DNA from: an uncultured Caulobacteraceae bacterium
GTDB taxonomy: Bacteria > Pseudomonadota > Alphaproteobacteria > Caulobacterales > TH1-2
Reading direction: 5' to 3'
Assembly: GCA_937967425.1 (NCBI GenBank)
Contig: CALBST010000236.1
Span: forward strand, 1 to 32,499
DNA length: 32,499 nt
In this document: positions 15,551-23,570 of the stretch, piece after piece
Numbering within the stretch: position 1 is the first letter of the stretch
Layout: each line of letters starts with the position of its first letter
Made by a program: the position numbers and the translations under genes
The notes under the pieces: generated by a model
What the model saw: the letters and a program-made list of their open reading frames with translations, nothing else
The model's database searches: none
What the model was told of the DNA's origin: nothing

Positions 15551-16896
15551 CAGTCGCGCAACTTCGCGCGCCAGAGCGTCGCAGCCAGAACCGCGGACAC
15601 GATGGACGAGCCGATCCAGAACCAGATCACCGGCTCGAAATCATAGACGCGGTCCGTGCCGACCATGTGCGAGTTGTGCTCGATCATGAAGCCGCTGACA
15701 TTCTCCTGGATCGCAGCGCCGATGTAAGAGAACACGCCGATGACGCCCATCGCTGCGCCGGCGACGCGCTTTGGGCAGATGTCCACCGCGAACAGTCCGC
15801 CGAGCGACGCGACCAAGCCGGTAAGCCCAAGACCGAACAGAACCATGCCGGTAATCAGGGTTGGAATGTTGGTCGGGCCGTAGAAGATGAGCAGCAGACC
15901 AATGATCTCTATCACCGAGAACAGCAGGTTCGCGGGCGGACGGCGGGCATTGAAGAACTTGTCGCTGATGAACCCGTAAAGCAACGAGCCGGCGATGCCC
16001 GCGAGCGTCGAAATCATCAGCATCGTCCCGGACATGATCTCGTCTAAACCGCGCGCCTCCTGGAGATAGAGCGGCCCCCACGAATTGATTGCGTAGCGCG
16101 TGATGTAGTTGGCAAGGCTTGCCAGCGCGAGCACCCAAATGGTGGGGATCGCAAGGATGGAGAATTGCAGCGCAAGCGTCGACTTCGATTTCGACGTTTC
16201 ACTTTCGGCGAGGTGATCGTTCTTCCAGTCCGCGATCGTGGGAAGCCCCATCGTGCGCGGGCGATCGCGCACCATGAGCCACATCATCGCGGCGGCGGCG
16301 AAGCCGATTATGGCTGGAACGAAGTAGCCCCAGCGCCAGCCGAAGTAGGCAACAACAGCACCGATCACGAAGAAGGTGAGCCCTTCACCGATGGAATGGG
16401 CGGTGCTCCAGAGCCCGTACGCGCGGCCGCGTTCCTTGTTGGAGAACCAAGCCGTCATGGCGACGACGCCGCCCGGCGCGCCGAACCCCTGGAACCAGCC
16501 GTTGAGGCCCCAGATCACAGCGGCGAACAGAACGGTGTCGGCAAAACCCATGGCGACGTTGCAGATCGCCGTCATGACGAAGCCGAACGTCAAGAACACG
16601 CGCATATTGGCGTGGTCAGCCAGGAAGCCATTGGTGAGCTTGCCGAACGCGTAGGTATAAAAGAGCGCCGAGCCGATGAGGCCGAACTCCGCCGGTGTGA
16701 AGATGCCGGCGTCGATCATCGAAGGCTTCACCATGCCGATGGCGAGACGGCAGGTGTAAATCAGGCCATAGCCCAAGGTGATCGCCAGCATCACGCGCCA
16801 GCGTGTCGACTTGAATATGCGGTCGATCTCTTTTTGATCGCCGATCAGTGGCGCGTCCGCGGCAGTCGCGAACGCCTTCAGAAATCCTCCCGCCAC
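15550..16896 (-). CDS. MFS transporter, organophosphate:phosphate antiporter (OPA) family
   Basis: A 448-residue, 12-span inner-membrane carrier of the GlpT/UhpT/UhpC (OPA) type. Evidence includes NGWFQGFGAP, WFSNKERGRAYGLWSTAHSIGEG, and the span-7 region NYITRYAINSWGPLYLQE followed by GSLLYGFISDKFF. Residues matching the GlpT phosphate-ester site are present: Arg50 in YTCRLAIG (GlpT Arg45), His167 in STAHSIG (GlpT His165) and Arg267 in ITRYA (GlpT Arg269). Known OPA members swap a sugar phosphate for inorganic phosphate. Between iolB and an inositol monophosphatase gene it is well placed to import inositol phosphate (inference). Free inositol, glycerol-3-phosphate, or a sensor role like UhpC remain alternatives. 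No IolT-type or ABC inositol transporter is in the window. Confidence 0.87.
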   Translation of the reverse strand: MAGGFLKAFATAADAPLIGDQKEIDRIFKSTRWRVMLAITLGYGLIYTCRLAIGMVKPSMIDAGIFTPAEFGLIGSALFYTYAFGKLTNGFLADHANMRVFLTFGFVMTAICNVAMGFADTVLFAAVIWGLNGWFQGFGAPGGVVAMTAWFSNKERGRAYGLWSTAHSIGEGLTFFVIGAVVAYFGWRWGYFVPAIIGFAAAAMMWLMVRDRPRTMGLPTIADWKNDHLAESETSKSKSTLALQFSILAIPTIWVLALASLANYITRYAINSWGPLYLQEARGLDEIMSGTMLMISTLAGIAGSLLYGFISDKFFNARRPPANLLFSVIEIIGLLLIFYGPTNIPTLITGMVLFGLGLTGLVASLGGLFAVDICPKRVAGAAMGVIGVFSYIGAAIQENVSGFMIEHNSHMVGTDRVYDFEPVIWFWIGSSIVSAVLAATLWRAKLRD

Positions 16897-16914
16897 GCGC
16901 TTTCCCCCTTGTTG

Positions 16915-17721
16915 TTATTTCTTCTTTGCGATCCAGGCGTGCGCCGGGTCGTTGTTGAATATCCAGATCCGCTTCGGCCCGGCCATGACGTTGAGATAGT
17001 AGAGATCGTAACCGTGCGGCGCGCCGACTGGATGATAGCCGCGCGGCACGAGCACGACATCGCCATCTTCCACGCTCACGGTTTCATCGAGCGAGCGGTC
17101 GTCAGTGTATACGCGCTGGAAGGCAAAGCCCTGTGGCGGATTCAGACGGTGGTAGTAGATCTCTTCGAGTGAAGACTCTTCCGGTTCCGCCAGACGATCG
17201 TGCTTGTGCGGCGGGTAGGATGACCAATTGCCCCCAGGGGTAATGACCTCCGCGATGAGCAGGCTATCGGCGCGCTCGGTCTGCGGTAGGATGTTGCGGA
17301 CGTAGCGCGTGTTTGTGCCCTCGCCGCGCGTTTCCTTGCTGATCGCGCTGGCCTCAATGAGCCGCGCTTCACCGCCGCTTTGGCCGGGCGCTGTGCCGAT
17401 GGCGAGTTCAAGCTTGGTGCGGGCAGTGATCGCGTAAGGCACACCGGCGGGCGCATAGACCGCGGCGGGTGAAATATCGTCGAACACGCTCATGCGCTCG
17501 CCGATATTTTCAAAACGCTGACCTTCGACTTCGACGTCGCACTTGCCTGAAAGGACGACCAAGCACGCCTCGCGGCCTGCTTCGCCGCCGGCTGTGCTTT
17601 CGCCAGGCTCGAGCTTGATCACTTTGAAGCCGACATAGGTCCAGCCGGCGCTCTCGGGCGTCACCTCGATCACGGCGCCGGCTTCATCTCGCTCGTTCGG
17701 ACGGACACGGAGTTTTGTCAT
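16915..17721 (-). CDS. iolB: 5-deoxy-glucuronate isomerase
   Basis: A 268-residue bicupin enzyme that converts 5-deoxy-D-glucuronate to 2-deoxy-5-keto-D-gluconate in myo-inositol catabolism. Typical stretches are SYPPHKHD (metal-binding His), LEEIYYHRLNP, PRGYHPVGAPHGYDLYYLNV and the N-terminal GFKVIKLEPGES. Length fits the family. It starts 9 nt after iolE and ends 18 nt before the antiporter gene, within the iol operon. Confidence 0.95.
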   Translation of the reverse strand: MTKLRVRPNERDEAGAVIEVTPESAGWTYVGFKVIKLEPGESTAGGEAGREACLVVLSGKCDVEVEGQRFENIGERMSVFDDISPAAVYAPAGVPYAITARTKLELAIGTAPGQSGGEARLIEASAISKETRGEGTNTRYVRNILPQTERADSLLIAEVITPGGNWSSYPPHKHDRLAEPEESSLEEIYYHRLNPPQGFAFQRVYTDDRSLDETVSVEDGDVVLVPRGYHPVGAPHGYDLYYLNVMAGPKRIWIFNNDPAHAWIAKKK

Positions 17722-17730
17722 CGCGTGCTC

Positions 17731-18621
17731 CTAGATCAAACCGGCAGCGGCGGCTTCGCGCTTCAGCGTAGCGAGGCCGAGTTCGCTGTAGGTGCGCGGG
17801 TTTGCGATCGCCGGGTCTTGCTCGGCTTCGATGATGATCCAGCCGCTGTAGCCGATGCGCTTCAGCGCCTGCATCACGGCGCCGAAATCGATGCCGCCGT
17901 CGCCCGGCACGGTGAACATGCCCGCGAGGACGCCATCGAGGAAGCTCTTGCCGGTGCGGCGGGCTTCGGCGTGAATCGGGCCGCGCACGTCCTTGCAATG
18001 AACGTGGACGATGCGGCTCGGGTGACGCTCGATCACATCGAGCGACCTCACGCCGCCGAGCGCTGCGTGGCCGGTGTCGAGCGTGAAGCCGACGCTCGGA
18101 GATGTCGCGGCGATGAAGGCGTCCATGTCAGCCTGGGTTTCGACGACGGTGCCGAGATGGTGGTGATAGGCGAACTTGATACCCTGGCCAGAGATGTAAT
18201 CGGCAACCTTGCTCATGCGATCGCCGAATTGCGCCCATTCGCTGGACTTCAAGCGCGGCGTGCCCTCAAGCGGCACAGCTTTGTTAGAGTGCACGGCATT
18301 TGAGGTTTCAGCGAAGACAAAAACTGTCGAGCCCATCGCTTTCAGCAAATTGAGATGCGGCTGCAGCGCGGCGATTTCGGCGTCGGCGTCCTGCGTCAGC
18401 AGGTTGCCGCTGTACCAGCCGCCGACGCAATCGAGCTTATACGGTGCGAGCGCGGCCTTGAGCGCCGCGGGTTCGCGCGGAAACTTGCCGCCGAGTTCGA
18501 CGCCCTCGAAGCCGATTTCCTGGCAATCCTTCAGAATCGCCTCAAGCGGCGTGTCGCCGCCGAGTTCGGGCATATCGTCGTTGGCCCACGCGATCGGGCT
18601 GACGCCGAAGCGGATGCTCAT
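17731..18621 (-). CDS. iolE: myo-Inosose-2 dehydratase
   Basis: A 296-residue xylose-isomerase-like TIM-barrel protein. IolE removes water from 2-keto-myo-inositol to give 3D-(3,5/4)-trihydroxycyclohexane-1,2-dione. Family marks are GVSPIAWANDDMPELGGDTP at the N-terminus, GFEGVELGGKFP, FAYHHHLGTVVE, GFTLDTGHAALGG, HVHCKDVR and the late GWIIIEAEQDP, together supplying the metal-binding Glu/Asp/His set. The ATG overlaps the iolD stop by four bases. Confidence 0.96.
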   Translation of the reverse strand: MSIRFGVSPIAWANDDMPELGGDTPLEAILKDCQEIGFEGVELGGKFPREPAALKAALAPYKLDCVGGWYSGNLLTQDADAEIAALQPHLNLLKAMGSTVFVFAETSNAVHSNKAVPLEGTPRLKSSEWAQFGDRMSKVADYISGQGIKFAYHHHLGTVVETQADMDAFIAATSPSVGFTLDTGHAALGGVRSLDVIERHPSRIVHVHCKDVRGPIHAEARRTGKSFLDGVLAGMFTVPGDGGIDFGAVMQALKRIGYSGWIIIEAEQDPAIANPRTYSELGLATLKREAAAAGLI

Positions 18622-20468
18622 CGTCTCGTCTCTTTCGGTTTGATCTTATCTTCGTACGCCGCGCGCGCATCGCGAACCGCGGCGCGTTCCGAGACTTCAG
18701 GCACCGCCACATCCCACCACCAGCCGCCCGCTTCGGTGGTGATCATCGGATCGGTGTCGATGACGATGACACTGGTGCGGTCGGCCTTCTTGGCGCGCGC
18801 GAGCGCGTGTTCGAGGGCGGCGATGCCATCGACCTTCTCCGCAATCGCGCCGAGGCTCGCGGCATGCGCGGCGAAGTCGATGTCGGGCAATGTTTCGTGT
18901 TCGGCGTCTGCGAGCAGGTTGTTGAAGGATTCCGACCCGGTCGACCGCTGCAGGCGATTGATGCAGCCATAGCCGCGATTGTCGAGCACTACGATGGTGA
19001 GCTTCTTGCCGAGCATCACAGATGTCGCGATCTCGGAATTCATCATCAGATACGAGCCGTCGCCAACCATGACGAATACGTCGCGATCCGGCGCCGCCAT
19101 CTTCACGCCGAGCCCGCCGGCGATTTCGTAGCCCATGCACGAGAAGCCGTATTCGAGGTGGTAGCCGCCGGGTTTCGCGGTGCGCCAGAGCTTGTGAAGT
19201 TCGCCCGGCAAGCCGCCGGCAGCGCAAACGACAACCGCGTTCGCGTCCGCTGCGCGTTGCACGGCGCCGATGACTTGCGCGTCGCTCGGCTTAGCTTGGC
19301 CTTTTGGCGCAGCGGTGGCGACGTCGACGGCTTCGCTCCAAGCCGCGATGCGGGCAGCAGTGATCGCCGTCCACGAACTTGGCGCGCGCCAATCTCCAAG
19401 ATTGGCGAGGAGCGCGGAGATGACTGCGCTGGCGTCGCCAAGCATCGCCTCAGCGCCATGCTTGTGAGCGTCATGCGCGGCGACGTTGACTTGCACGAGC
19501 GTGCAGCCTTCGCGCTCAAACAAGGTGCGCGAGCCGCTCGTGAAATCCTGGAGCCGCGTGCCGATGGCGATGATGAGGTCGGCGTGTGAGGCGGCTTCGT
19601 TTGCCGCGCTCGAACCGGTGACGCCGATAGAGCCAAGCGCGGCCGGGTGATCCCACGCAAGCGCACCCTTCCCGGCTTGCGTTTCAGCGACGGGAATACC
19701 TGTTGCTTCGGCGAGGCGCGAGAGCGCGCCTTCCGCGCCAGAATAGAGCACGCCGCCACCAGCGATGATCAGCGGCGCTTTGGCCTTCTTCACGAGCGCA
19801 ACCAAACCATCGATGTCGCGCGCTTCGGGTTGCGGCTTGCGGATGCGCCAGACGCGGCGTTCGAAGAAAGCACGCGGATAGTCGAAGGCCTCGGCTTGGA
19901 CGTCCTGGCAGAAGCCTAGCGTCACCGGCCCGCAATTCGCCGGATCGAGCAAGGTCGCCATCGACCGCGGGAGAGAGTCGAGCAATTGCTCCGGGCGCGT
20001 CAGGCGATCGAAGAAGCGCGAGACCGGGCGGAAGGCATCATTCGCTGAAACCGTCGCGTCGCCGAAGTCTTCGATTTGCTGCAGCACCGGATCAGGGCGG
20101 CGCGAGGCGTAGACGTCGCCCGGCATGAGCAGCACCGGCAAGCGGTTCACATGCGCGAGCGCGGCGGCCGTCACCATGTTGGTGGCGCCGGGGCCGATCG
20201 ACGTGGTGCAGATCATCGCGCGGCGACGGCGCATTTGCTTTGCGTAAGCGATCGCCGCGTGCGCCATCGCCTGTTCATTGTGCGCGCGGTAGGTCGGCAG
20301 CACATCACGCGCCGCGTGCAAGGCTTCGCCGAGGCCGGCGACGTTGCCATGACCGAAAATCGCCCAGACGCCGGCGAAGTAAGGAACCTCGCCGGCGTCC
20401 GCCTCGACGAACTGATTGGCGAGATAGCGGACCGCCGCTTGCGCAGCTGTGAGACGAAGCGTGCTCAT
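18618..20468 (-). CDS. iolD: 3D-(3,5/4)-trihydroxycyclohexane-1,2-dione hydrolase (ThDP-dependent)
   Basis: A 616-residue thiamine-diphosphate enzyme of the acetolactate-synthase type that opens the inositol-derived ring to 5-deoxy-glucuronate. The N-terminal domain shows VPYFAGVWAIFGHGNVAGLG (the Glu-equivalent region) and TSIGPGATNMVTAAA. The ThDP/Mg motif GDGSYLMMNSEIATS begins near residue 468. The start is the ATG at 20468, two bases after the iolC stop, with GAGATAGAG just before it. The open frame runs further upstream to 20714, but that part reads as arginine-rich out-of-frame iolC sequence. The stop overlaps iolE (ATGA). Confidence 0.96.
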   Translation of the reverse strand: MSTLRLTAAQAAVRYLANQFVEADAGEVPYFAGVWAIFGHGNVAGLGEALHAARDVLPTYRAHNEQAMAHAAIAYAKQMRRRRAMICTTSIGPGATNMVTAAALAHVNRLPVLLMPGDVYASRRPDPVLQQIEDFGDATVSANDAFRPVSRFFDRLTRPEQLLDSLPRSMATLLDPANCGPVTLGFCQDVQAEAFDYPRAFFERRVWRIRKPQPEARDIDGLVALVKKAKAPLIIAGGGVLYSGAEGALSRLAEATGIPVAETQAGKGALAWDHPAALGSIGVTGSSAANEAASHADLIIAIGTRLQDFTSGSRTLFEREGCTLVQVNVAAHDAHKHGAEAMLGDASAVISALLANLGDWRAPSSWTAITAARIAAWSEAVDVATAAPKGQAKPSDAQVIGAVQRAADANAVVVCAAGGLPGELHKLWRTAKPGGYHLEYGFSCMGYEIAGGLGVKMAAPDRDVFVMVGDGSYLMMNSEIATSVMLGKKLTIVVLDNRGYGCINRLQRSTGSESFNNLLADAEHETLPDIDFAAHAASLGAIAEKVDGIAALEHALARAKKADRTSVIVIDTDPMITTEAGGWWWDVAVPEVSERAAVRDARAAYEDKIKPKETRR

Positions 20469-20470
20469 CT

Positions 20471-22396
20471 CTATCTCGTACGCGCTTTCCTGGCGCGCCG
20501 CCAAGCTTCGACCAATTGGCCGAGATTTGAGGAGAGCGCCTCGACGGCTTGCTCGTCGTCGATCTCGCCTTTGAACCAGCGTGAGGCGGCATCGTTGAAG
20601 ATGGTGCGGCCGACGGCGAAACCTTTGACGAGATCGACGCGTGCTGCGGGCGCGAACGATTGCACTAACTCGTCCAGCGGGCTGGAGAGCCCAAGCAGCA
20701 CGACGCCGCGGCAATGCGGATCGTTGGAGACGATAACGCGCTCGATGTTGGCCCAGGTCTCGGCGTCAGCGGCAGGTTCGAGCTTCCACCAATCGGGGAA
20801 AATGCCCAGATCGTAAAAGCGTTGGATGGCGCGCGCCGCGGTCTTGGAATCCACCGCGCCATTCTTCGAGGCGATGATCTCGACCAGCAATTCGTGACGT
20901 GTCGCGCGGCAAGCGTCGAACAGGCGCAGCGCCTGACGCTCCTGGCGTTCGCGCAGATCGACGGGATCATCAGGATGGTAGAGGAAGAGCGCCTTGACTG
21001 TATGGTTCAGCGGCCAAGACGCGATTTCGGCGCCGACATCGTTCAGTTCGGCGTCAAACTCGATCGGGCACGATTGCGGCAGTTCGATCGGGCGGCCGAT
21101 CCAGTATGGAAGGTCAGCAGCGGCTTCGAGCGCGCGCATGCCGTGGCGGCCATCAAGCAGCACGCCGAAGCGCGCGTCACCTTTCGCGAGCTTGTGTGTG
21201 GCGCGGACGGCGAGAGATTTGAACTGCTCAATGCGCGATTGATCAGCGCCGCATGAGCGCGCCAAGGTTTCGAATTGCGTGCGGTGGTCGATGGCGAGCA
21301 CGGTGAGTTCGGGATAGTCGCCGCGGCGGCAGCCGACCCAGTGCAGGTGTTCGAGATGCTTATCTTCGCGCAGACGCTTTGGCCGCTGTTCGAGCGCCAG
21401 GAAATACTGCATCTCTTCCCATGTCGGCATCGCCGGCGCGCAGCCGTGGCGGGATACGACGATCGCGCCCGAAGCGTTGCCGAGCGTGCAGCATCGCGCG
21501 ACGCTTTCGCCGCGTAGCCAGCCGCGCAGAAAGCCGGCCATGAAGGCGTCGCCGGCGCCGAGGACGTTGAACACCTCCACCGGAAAGCCCGAAACGATCT
21601 CGCCCTGCTCGACAGCCTTGGGAATGACGCCTGCGAACGCGGCGCAGCCTTGGGGCCCGAGTTTCAGGATGATGAGCGCCGCACTCTTATCGCGGATGGC
21701 GCGCAACGCTGTTATCGTGTCGGTCGAGCCGCCGAGGATGTGAATCTCCTCGGCGGTGCCGATGATGAGATCGCATTTCGGCAAAATGCTCTGCAGTTGC
21801 GTGGTGACGTGTTCACTGGCGACGAAGCGGTTCTCGCCCATGTCGCGCGCTTCGAGGCCCCAGAGGACGGGTCGATAATCGACATCGAAGACAACTTTGC
21901 GGCCATTGGCCTTGGCGATATCGATGGCTTTGCTGCTGGCGGCGAAGACGTTTGGCTTCGAGAGATGCGTGCCGTTCACGAGCACGGCGGCGGCGCTCTT
22001 GATGTAGGCTTCGTCGATATCGCTCTCATCAAGAGCCATATCGGCGCAGTTCTCGCGGTAGAAGATGAGCGGGAACGTGTCCGGATCGCGGATGCCGAGA
22101 ATGACGAGCGCGGTGAGGCGCTCGGGATCGGTCTTTACGCCGCGCACATCGACGCCGTCGCGGGCCAACTCCTCACGGATGAAGCGGCCCATGTGATCGC
22201 CGCCGACACGGGTGATCAGGCCCGTTTTCAGACCGAGCCGTGAAGCGCCGATGGCGGTGTTTGTGGGGCTGCCGCCGACGTATTTGGCGAAGCTGCCCAT
22301 ATCTTCGAGGCGGCCGCCGGTCTGGCTCCCGTAGAGATCGATCGACGACCTCCCGATCGTAATCAGATCAAGCGTGGTGCGCTCGCTCTGCGCCAT
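20471..22396 (-). CDS. iolC: Fused 5-dehydro-2-deoxygluconokinase (IolC) and DUF2090 aldolase domain
   Basis: A 641-residue two-domain protein. Residues 1 to about 320 are a PfkB-family sugar kinase, with GGSPTNTAIGASRLGLKTG near the start and the catalytic NVLGAGDAFMAGFLRG near residue 280. Residues from about 335 onward form a DUF2090 domain (VLAIDHRTQFE, GVLLDGRHGMRALE, WPLNHTVKALFLYHPDDP). IolC phosphorylates 2-deoxy-5-keto-gluconate; the fused DUF2090 domain is known in other proteobacteria as a substitute for the IolJ aldolase, splitting the product to dihydroxyacetone phosphate and malonate semialdehyde. The fusion explains why no iolJ is present. It is the first gene of the operon, 49 nt downstream of a candidate operator. 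Confidence 0.94.
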   Translation of the reverse strand: MAQSERTTLDLITIGRSSIDLYGSQTGGRLEDMGSFAKYVGGSPTNTAIGASRLGLKTGLITRVGGDHMGRFIREELARDGVDVRGVKTDPERLTALVILGIRDPDTFPLIFYRENCADMALDESDIDEAYIKSAAAVLVNGTHLSKPNVFAASSKAIDIAKANGRKVVFDVDYRPVLWGLEARDMGENRFVASEHVTTQLQSILPKCDLIIGTAEEIHILGGSTDTITALRAIRDKSAALIILKLGPQGCAAFAGVIPKAVEQGEIVSGFPVEVFNVLGAGDAFMAGFLRGWLRGESVARCCTLGNASGAIVVSRHGCAPAMPTWEEMQYFLALEQRPKRLREDKHLEHLHWVGCRRGDYPELTVLAIDHRTQFETLARSCGADQSRIEQFKSLAVRATHKLAKGDARFGVLLDGRHGMRALEAAADLPYWIGRPIELPQSCPIEFDAELNDVGAEIASWPLNHTVKALFLYHPDDPVDLRERQERQALRLFDACRATRHELLVEIIASKNGAVDSKTAARAIQRFYDLGIFPDWWKLEPAADAETWANIERVIVSNDPHCRGVVLLGLSSPLDELVQSFAPAARVDLVKGFAVGRTIFNDAASRWFKGEIDDEQAVEALSSNLGQLVEAWRRARKARTR

Positions 22397-22444
22397 GCAA
22401 TCCAGCCTTCAACGCCACGCAGCCGGCCGGCGCAGCGGTCATTT

Positions 22445-22458
22445 GCAATACATATTCC
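22445..22458. promoter_or_regulatory. Candidate RpiR/IolR-type operator upstream of iolC
   Basis: GCAATACATATTCC fits GGAA-N6-TTCC with one mismatch (GCAA for GGAA) and a perfect TTCC half. It lies in the 100-nt gap between the regulator stop and the iolC start, 48 nt from the iolC ATG. A weaker copy, GCAA-N6-TTTC, follows at 22474-22487. The assignment depends on similar sites at 23422, 23482 and 28068. Confidence 0.45.
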
Positions 22459-22496
22459 ACCCGGATTCATTCTGCAACATTCGTTTCAGGCTGATC

Positions 22497-23393
22497 TCAG
22501 CCGGCCTTGCGTCGCTTGGCGCTGGCCGCCTTGGGACGACGGGCGTGCTCCTGTTGCGAGACCTCGAAGGCGTAGGAGATCACTAAGGCCTGCGCGAGGC
22601 ACATCGTGGCCGCCAGTGAACGAAACTTTCGGATTTCGGCTTCCTTCACTTGCAGGGCGAGCGTCGCGGGCTTGGCCGTCGGGCTGACGAGTGAGTCGCT
22701 GATCGAAAGCACTTTGGCTTCGTGGGTGAGCGCGGTCTGAACCGCCTGCACTGTCTCCTCAGCGTAAGGGTGGAAGCTGATATCGATGAGCAGATCGTCA
22801 GGGCCGATCGTCTGGATTTGCTGACGCGTCATGCCGCCGACGCCATCGACGAAAACCGTGCGCTTGTTGAGCTGCTGGAGCGAGTACGCGAGATAGGACG
22901 ACACCGGCAAAGACCGCCGGAAACCCACGACATAAACGGTTTCCGCGTCGCTGATGAGGTCGACGGCTTTGCGCAGATCTTCGGCTTTCACCAGCTCGCG
23001 CAAATTGTTCATCGCCAGCACGTTGCCTTCGACGAACTCGGAGAGGACGTCAGCCGGGCGCCCACCGCTGCGCGACGCGCCGCCTTCGCTGAACTGGCGC
23101 ACGCGCTCGCTGTAGCCAAGCACGGTGCTGCCGGCGATTAGGCCATCGCGGATGACCTTTTGCATTTGGCTGGCGCTCTCGAAGCCGATCGCCTTGGCGA
23201 AGCGCACGATCGCTGAGGGCTGCACGCCGGCCCGCTCGCCGATAACCGCAAGCGTCTCCAGCGCCACCGCGTTGGGCTCGTCGAGCACATAGCGGGCGAT
23301 TTGCTGGAGGCGCTTGGAGAGATCTTCGTAACGATCGAGGATGGCGGCACGCAGCTCCTCGCTGGTCTGCGGCGGGCGGACGGCGCTGGACAT
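22497..23393 (-). CDS. iolR: RpiR-family transcriptional regulator of the inositol genes
   Basis: A 298-residue regulator with an N-terminal HTH of the RpiR type (about residues 12-90; LSKRLQQIARYVLDEPNAVALE and GVQPSAIVRFAKAIGFES) and a C-terminal SIS sugar-phosphate-binding domain (about 120-265; TVYVVGFRRSLPVSSYLAYS, DLLIDISFHPYAEETVQAV). The start is the ATG at 23393 with GGAG six bases upstream. The frame is open to 23450, but that extension would run through a candidate operator. Known IolR proteins of this family repress iol genes and respond to an inositol intermediate; the name is inferred from context. It is divergent from iolG and just upstream of iolC. Confidence 0.85.
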   Translation of the reverse strand: MSSAVRPPQTSEELRAAILDRYEDLSKRLQQIARYVLDEPNAVALETLAVIGERAGVQPSAIVRFAKAIGFESASQMQKVIRDGLIAGSTVLGYSERVRQFSEGGASRSGGRPADVLSEFVEGNVLAMNNLRELVKAEDLRKAVDLISDAETVYVVGFRRSLPVSSYLAYSLQQLNKRTVFVDGVGGMTRQQIQTIGPDDLLIDISFHPYAEETVQAVQTALTHEAKVLSISDSLVSPTAKPATLALQVKEAEIRKFRSLAATMCLAQALVISYAFEVSQQEHARRPKAASAKRRKAG

Positions 23394-23421
23394 TATCGCT
23401 CCGGTGCGACGGGAAAGTCGC

Positions 23422-23435
23422 AGAATATATATTCC
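23422..23435. promoter_or_regulatory. Candidate operator A in the regulator/iolG intergenic region
   Basis: AGAATATATATTCC, with a 12-base perfect palindrome GAATATATATTC at its core, matches GGAA-N6-TTCC at seven of eight fixed positions. It lies 28 nt upstream of the regulator start codon, where it could mediate autoregulation. Confidence 0.5.
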
Positions 23436-23481
23436 GTCAGTGGAACGCAATGATCACCCCTGACCAGGGCTTGTCAGGTTC

Positions 23482-23495
23482 AGAATTTTCGTTCC
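23482..23495. promoter_or_regulatory. Candidate operator B in the regulator/iolG intergenic region
   Basis: AGAATTTTCGTTCC matches GGAA-N6-TTCC at seven of eight fixed positions and sits 75 nt upstream of the first iolG, 46 nt from operator A. Two sites in one divergent region fit a repressor controlling both directions. Confidence 0.48.
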
Positions 23496-23570
23496 ATAAG
23501 CGACCACACTTAAAACACACGTTTCGCGGGCGCCGATTGACGGCGCGCAGCGGCGGGCGGATGCGGGGCA

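Noticed and set aside
15550..16896. Reading the MFS protein as a plain myo-inositol permease (IolT type)
   Set aside because: Its motifs match the OPA family (NGWFQG, KERG, AHSIGEG, RYAINSWGPLYLQE), not the sugar-porter family signatures of IolT.
16165..17172. Plus-strand open frame opposite the OPA antiporter and iolB (335 codons)
   Set aside because: Composition dominated by charged and His residues, no motif, and both strands' real genes are well identified.
20469..20714. N-terminal extension of iolD by 82 codons
   Set aside because: It reads as an arginine-rich out-of-frame copy of the iolC 3' end; the ATG at 20468 with its ribosome-binding site begins the conserved protein.
22422..22431. 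GCCGGCCGGC palindrome in the iolC leader
   Set aside because: A ten-base GC palindrome is common by chance in such GC-rich DNA; it lacks a U-tract and is not repeated at the other control regions.
23394..23450. N-terminal extension of the RpiR regulator by 19 codons
   Set aside because: It would encode through the palindrome at 23422-23435; the ATG at 23393 has a proper ribosome-binding site.
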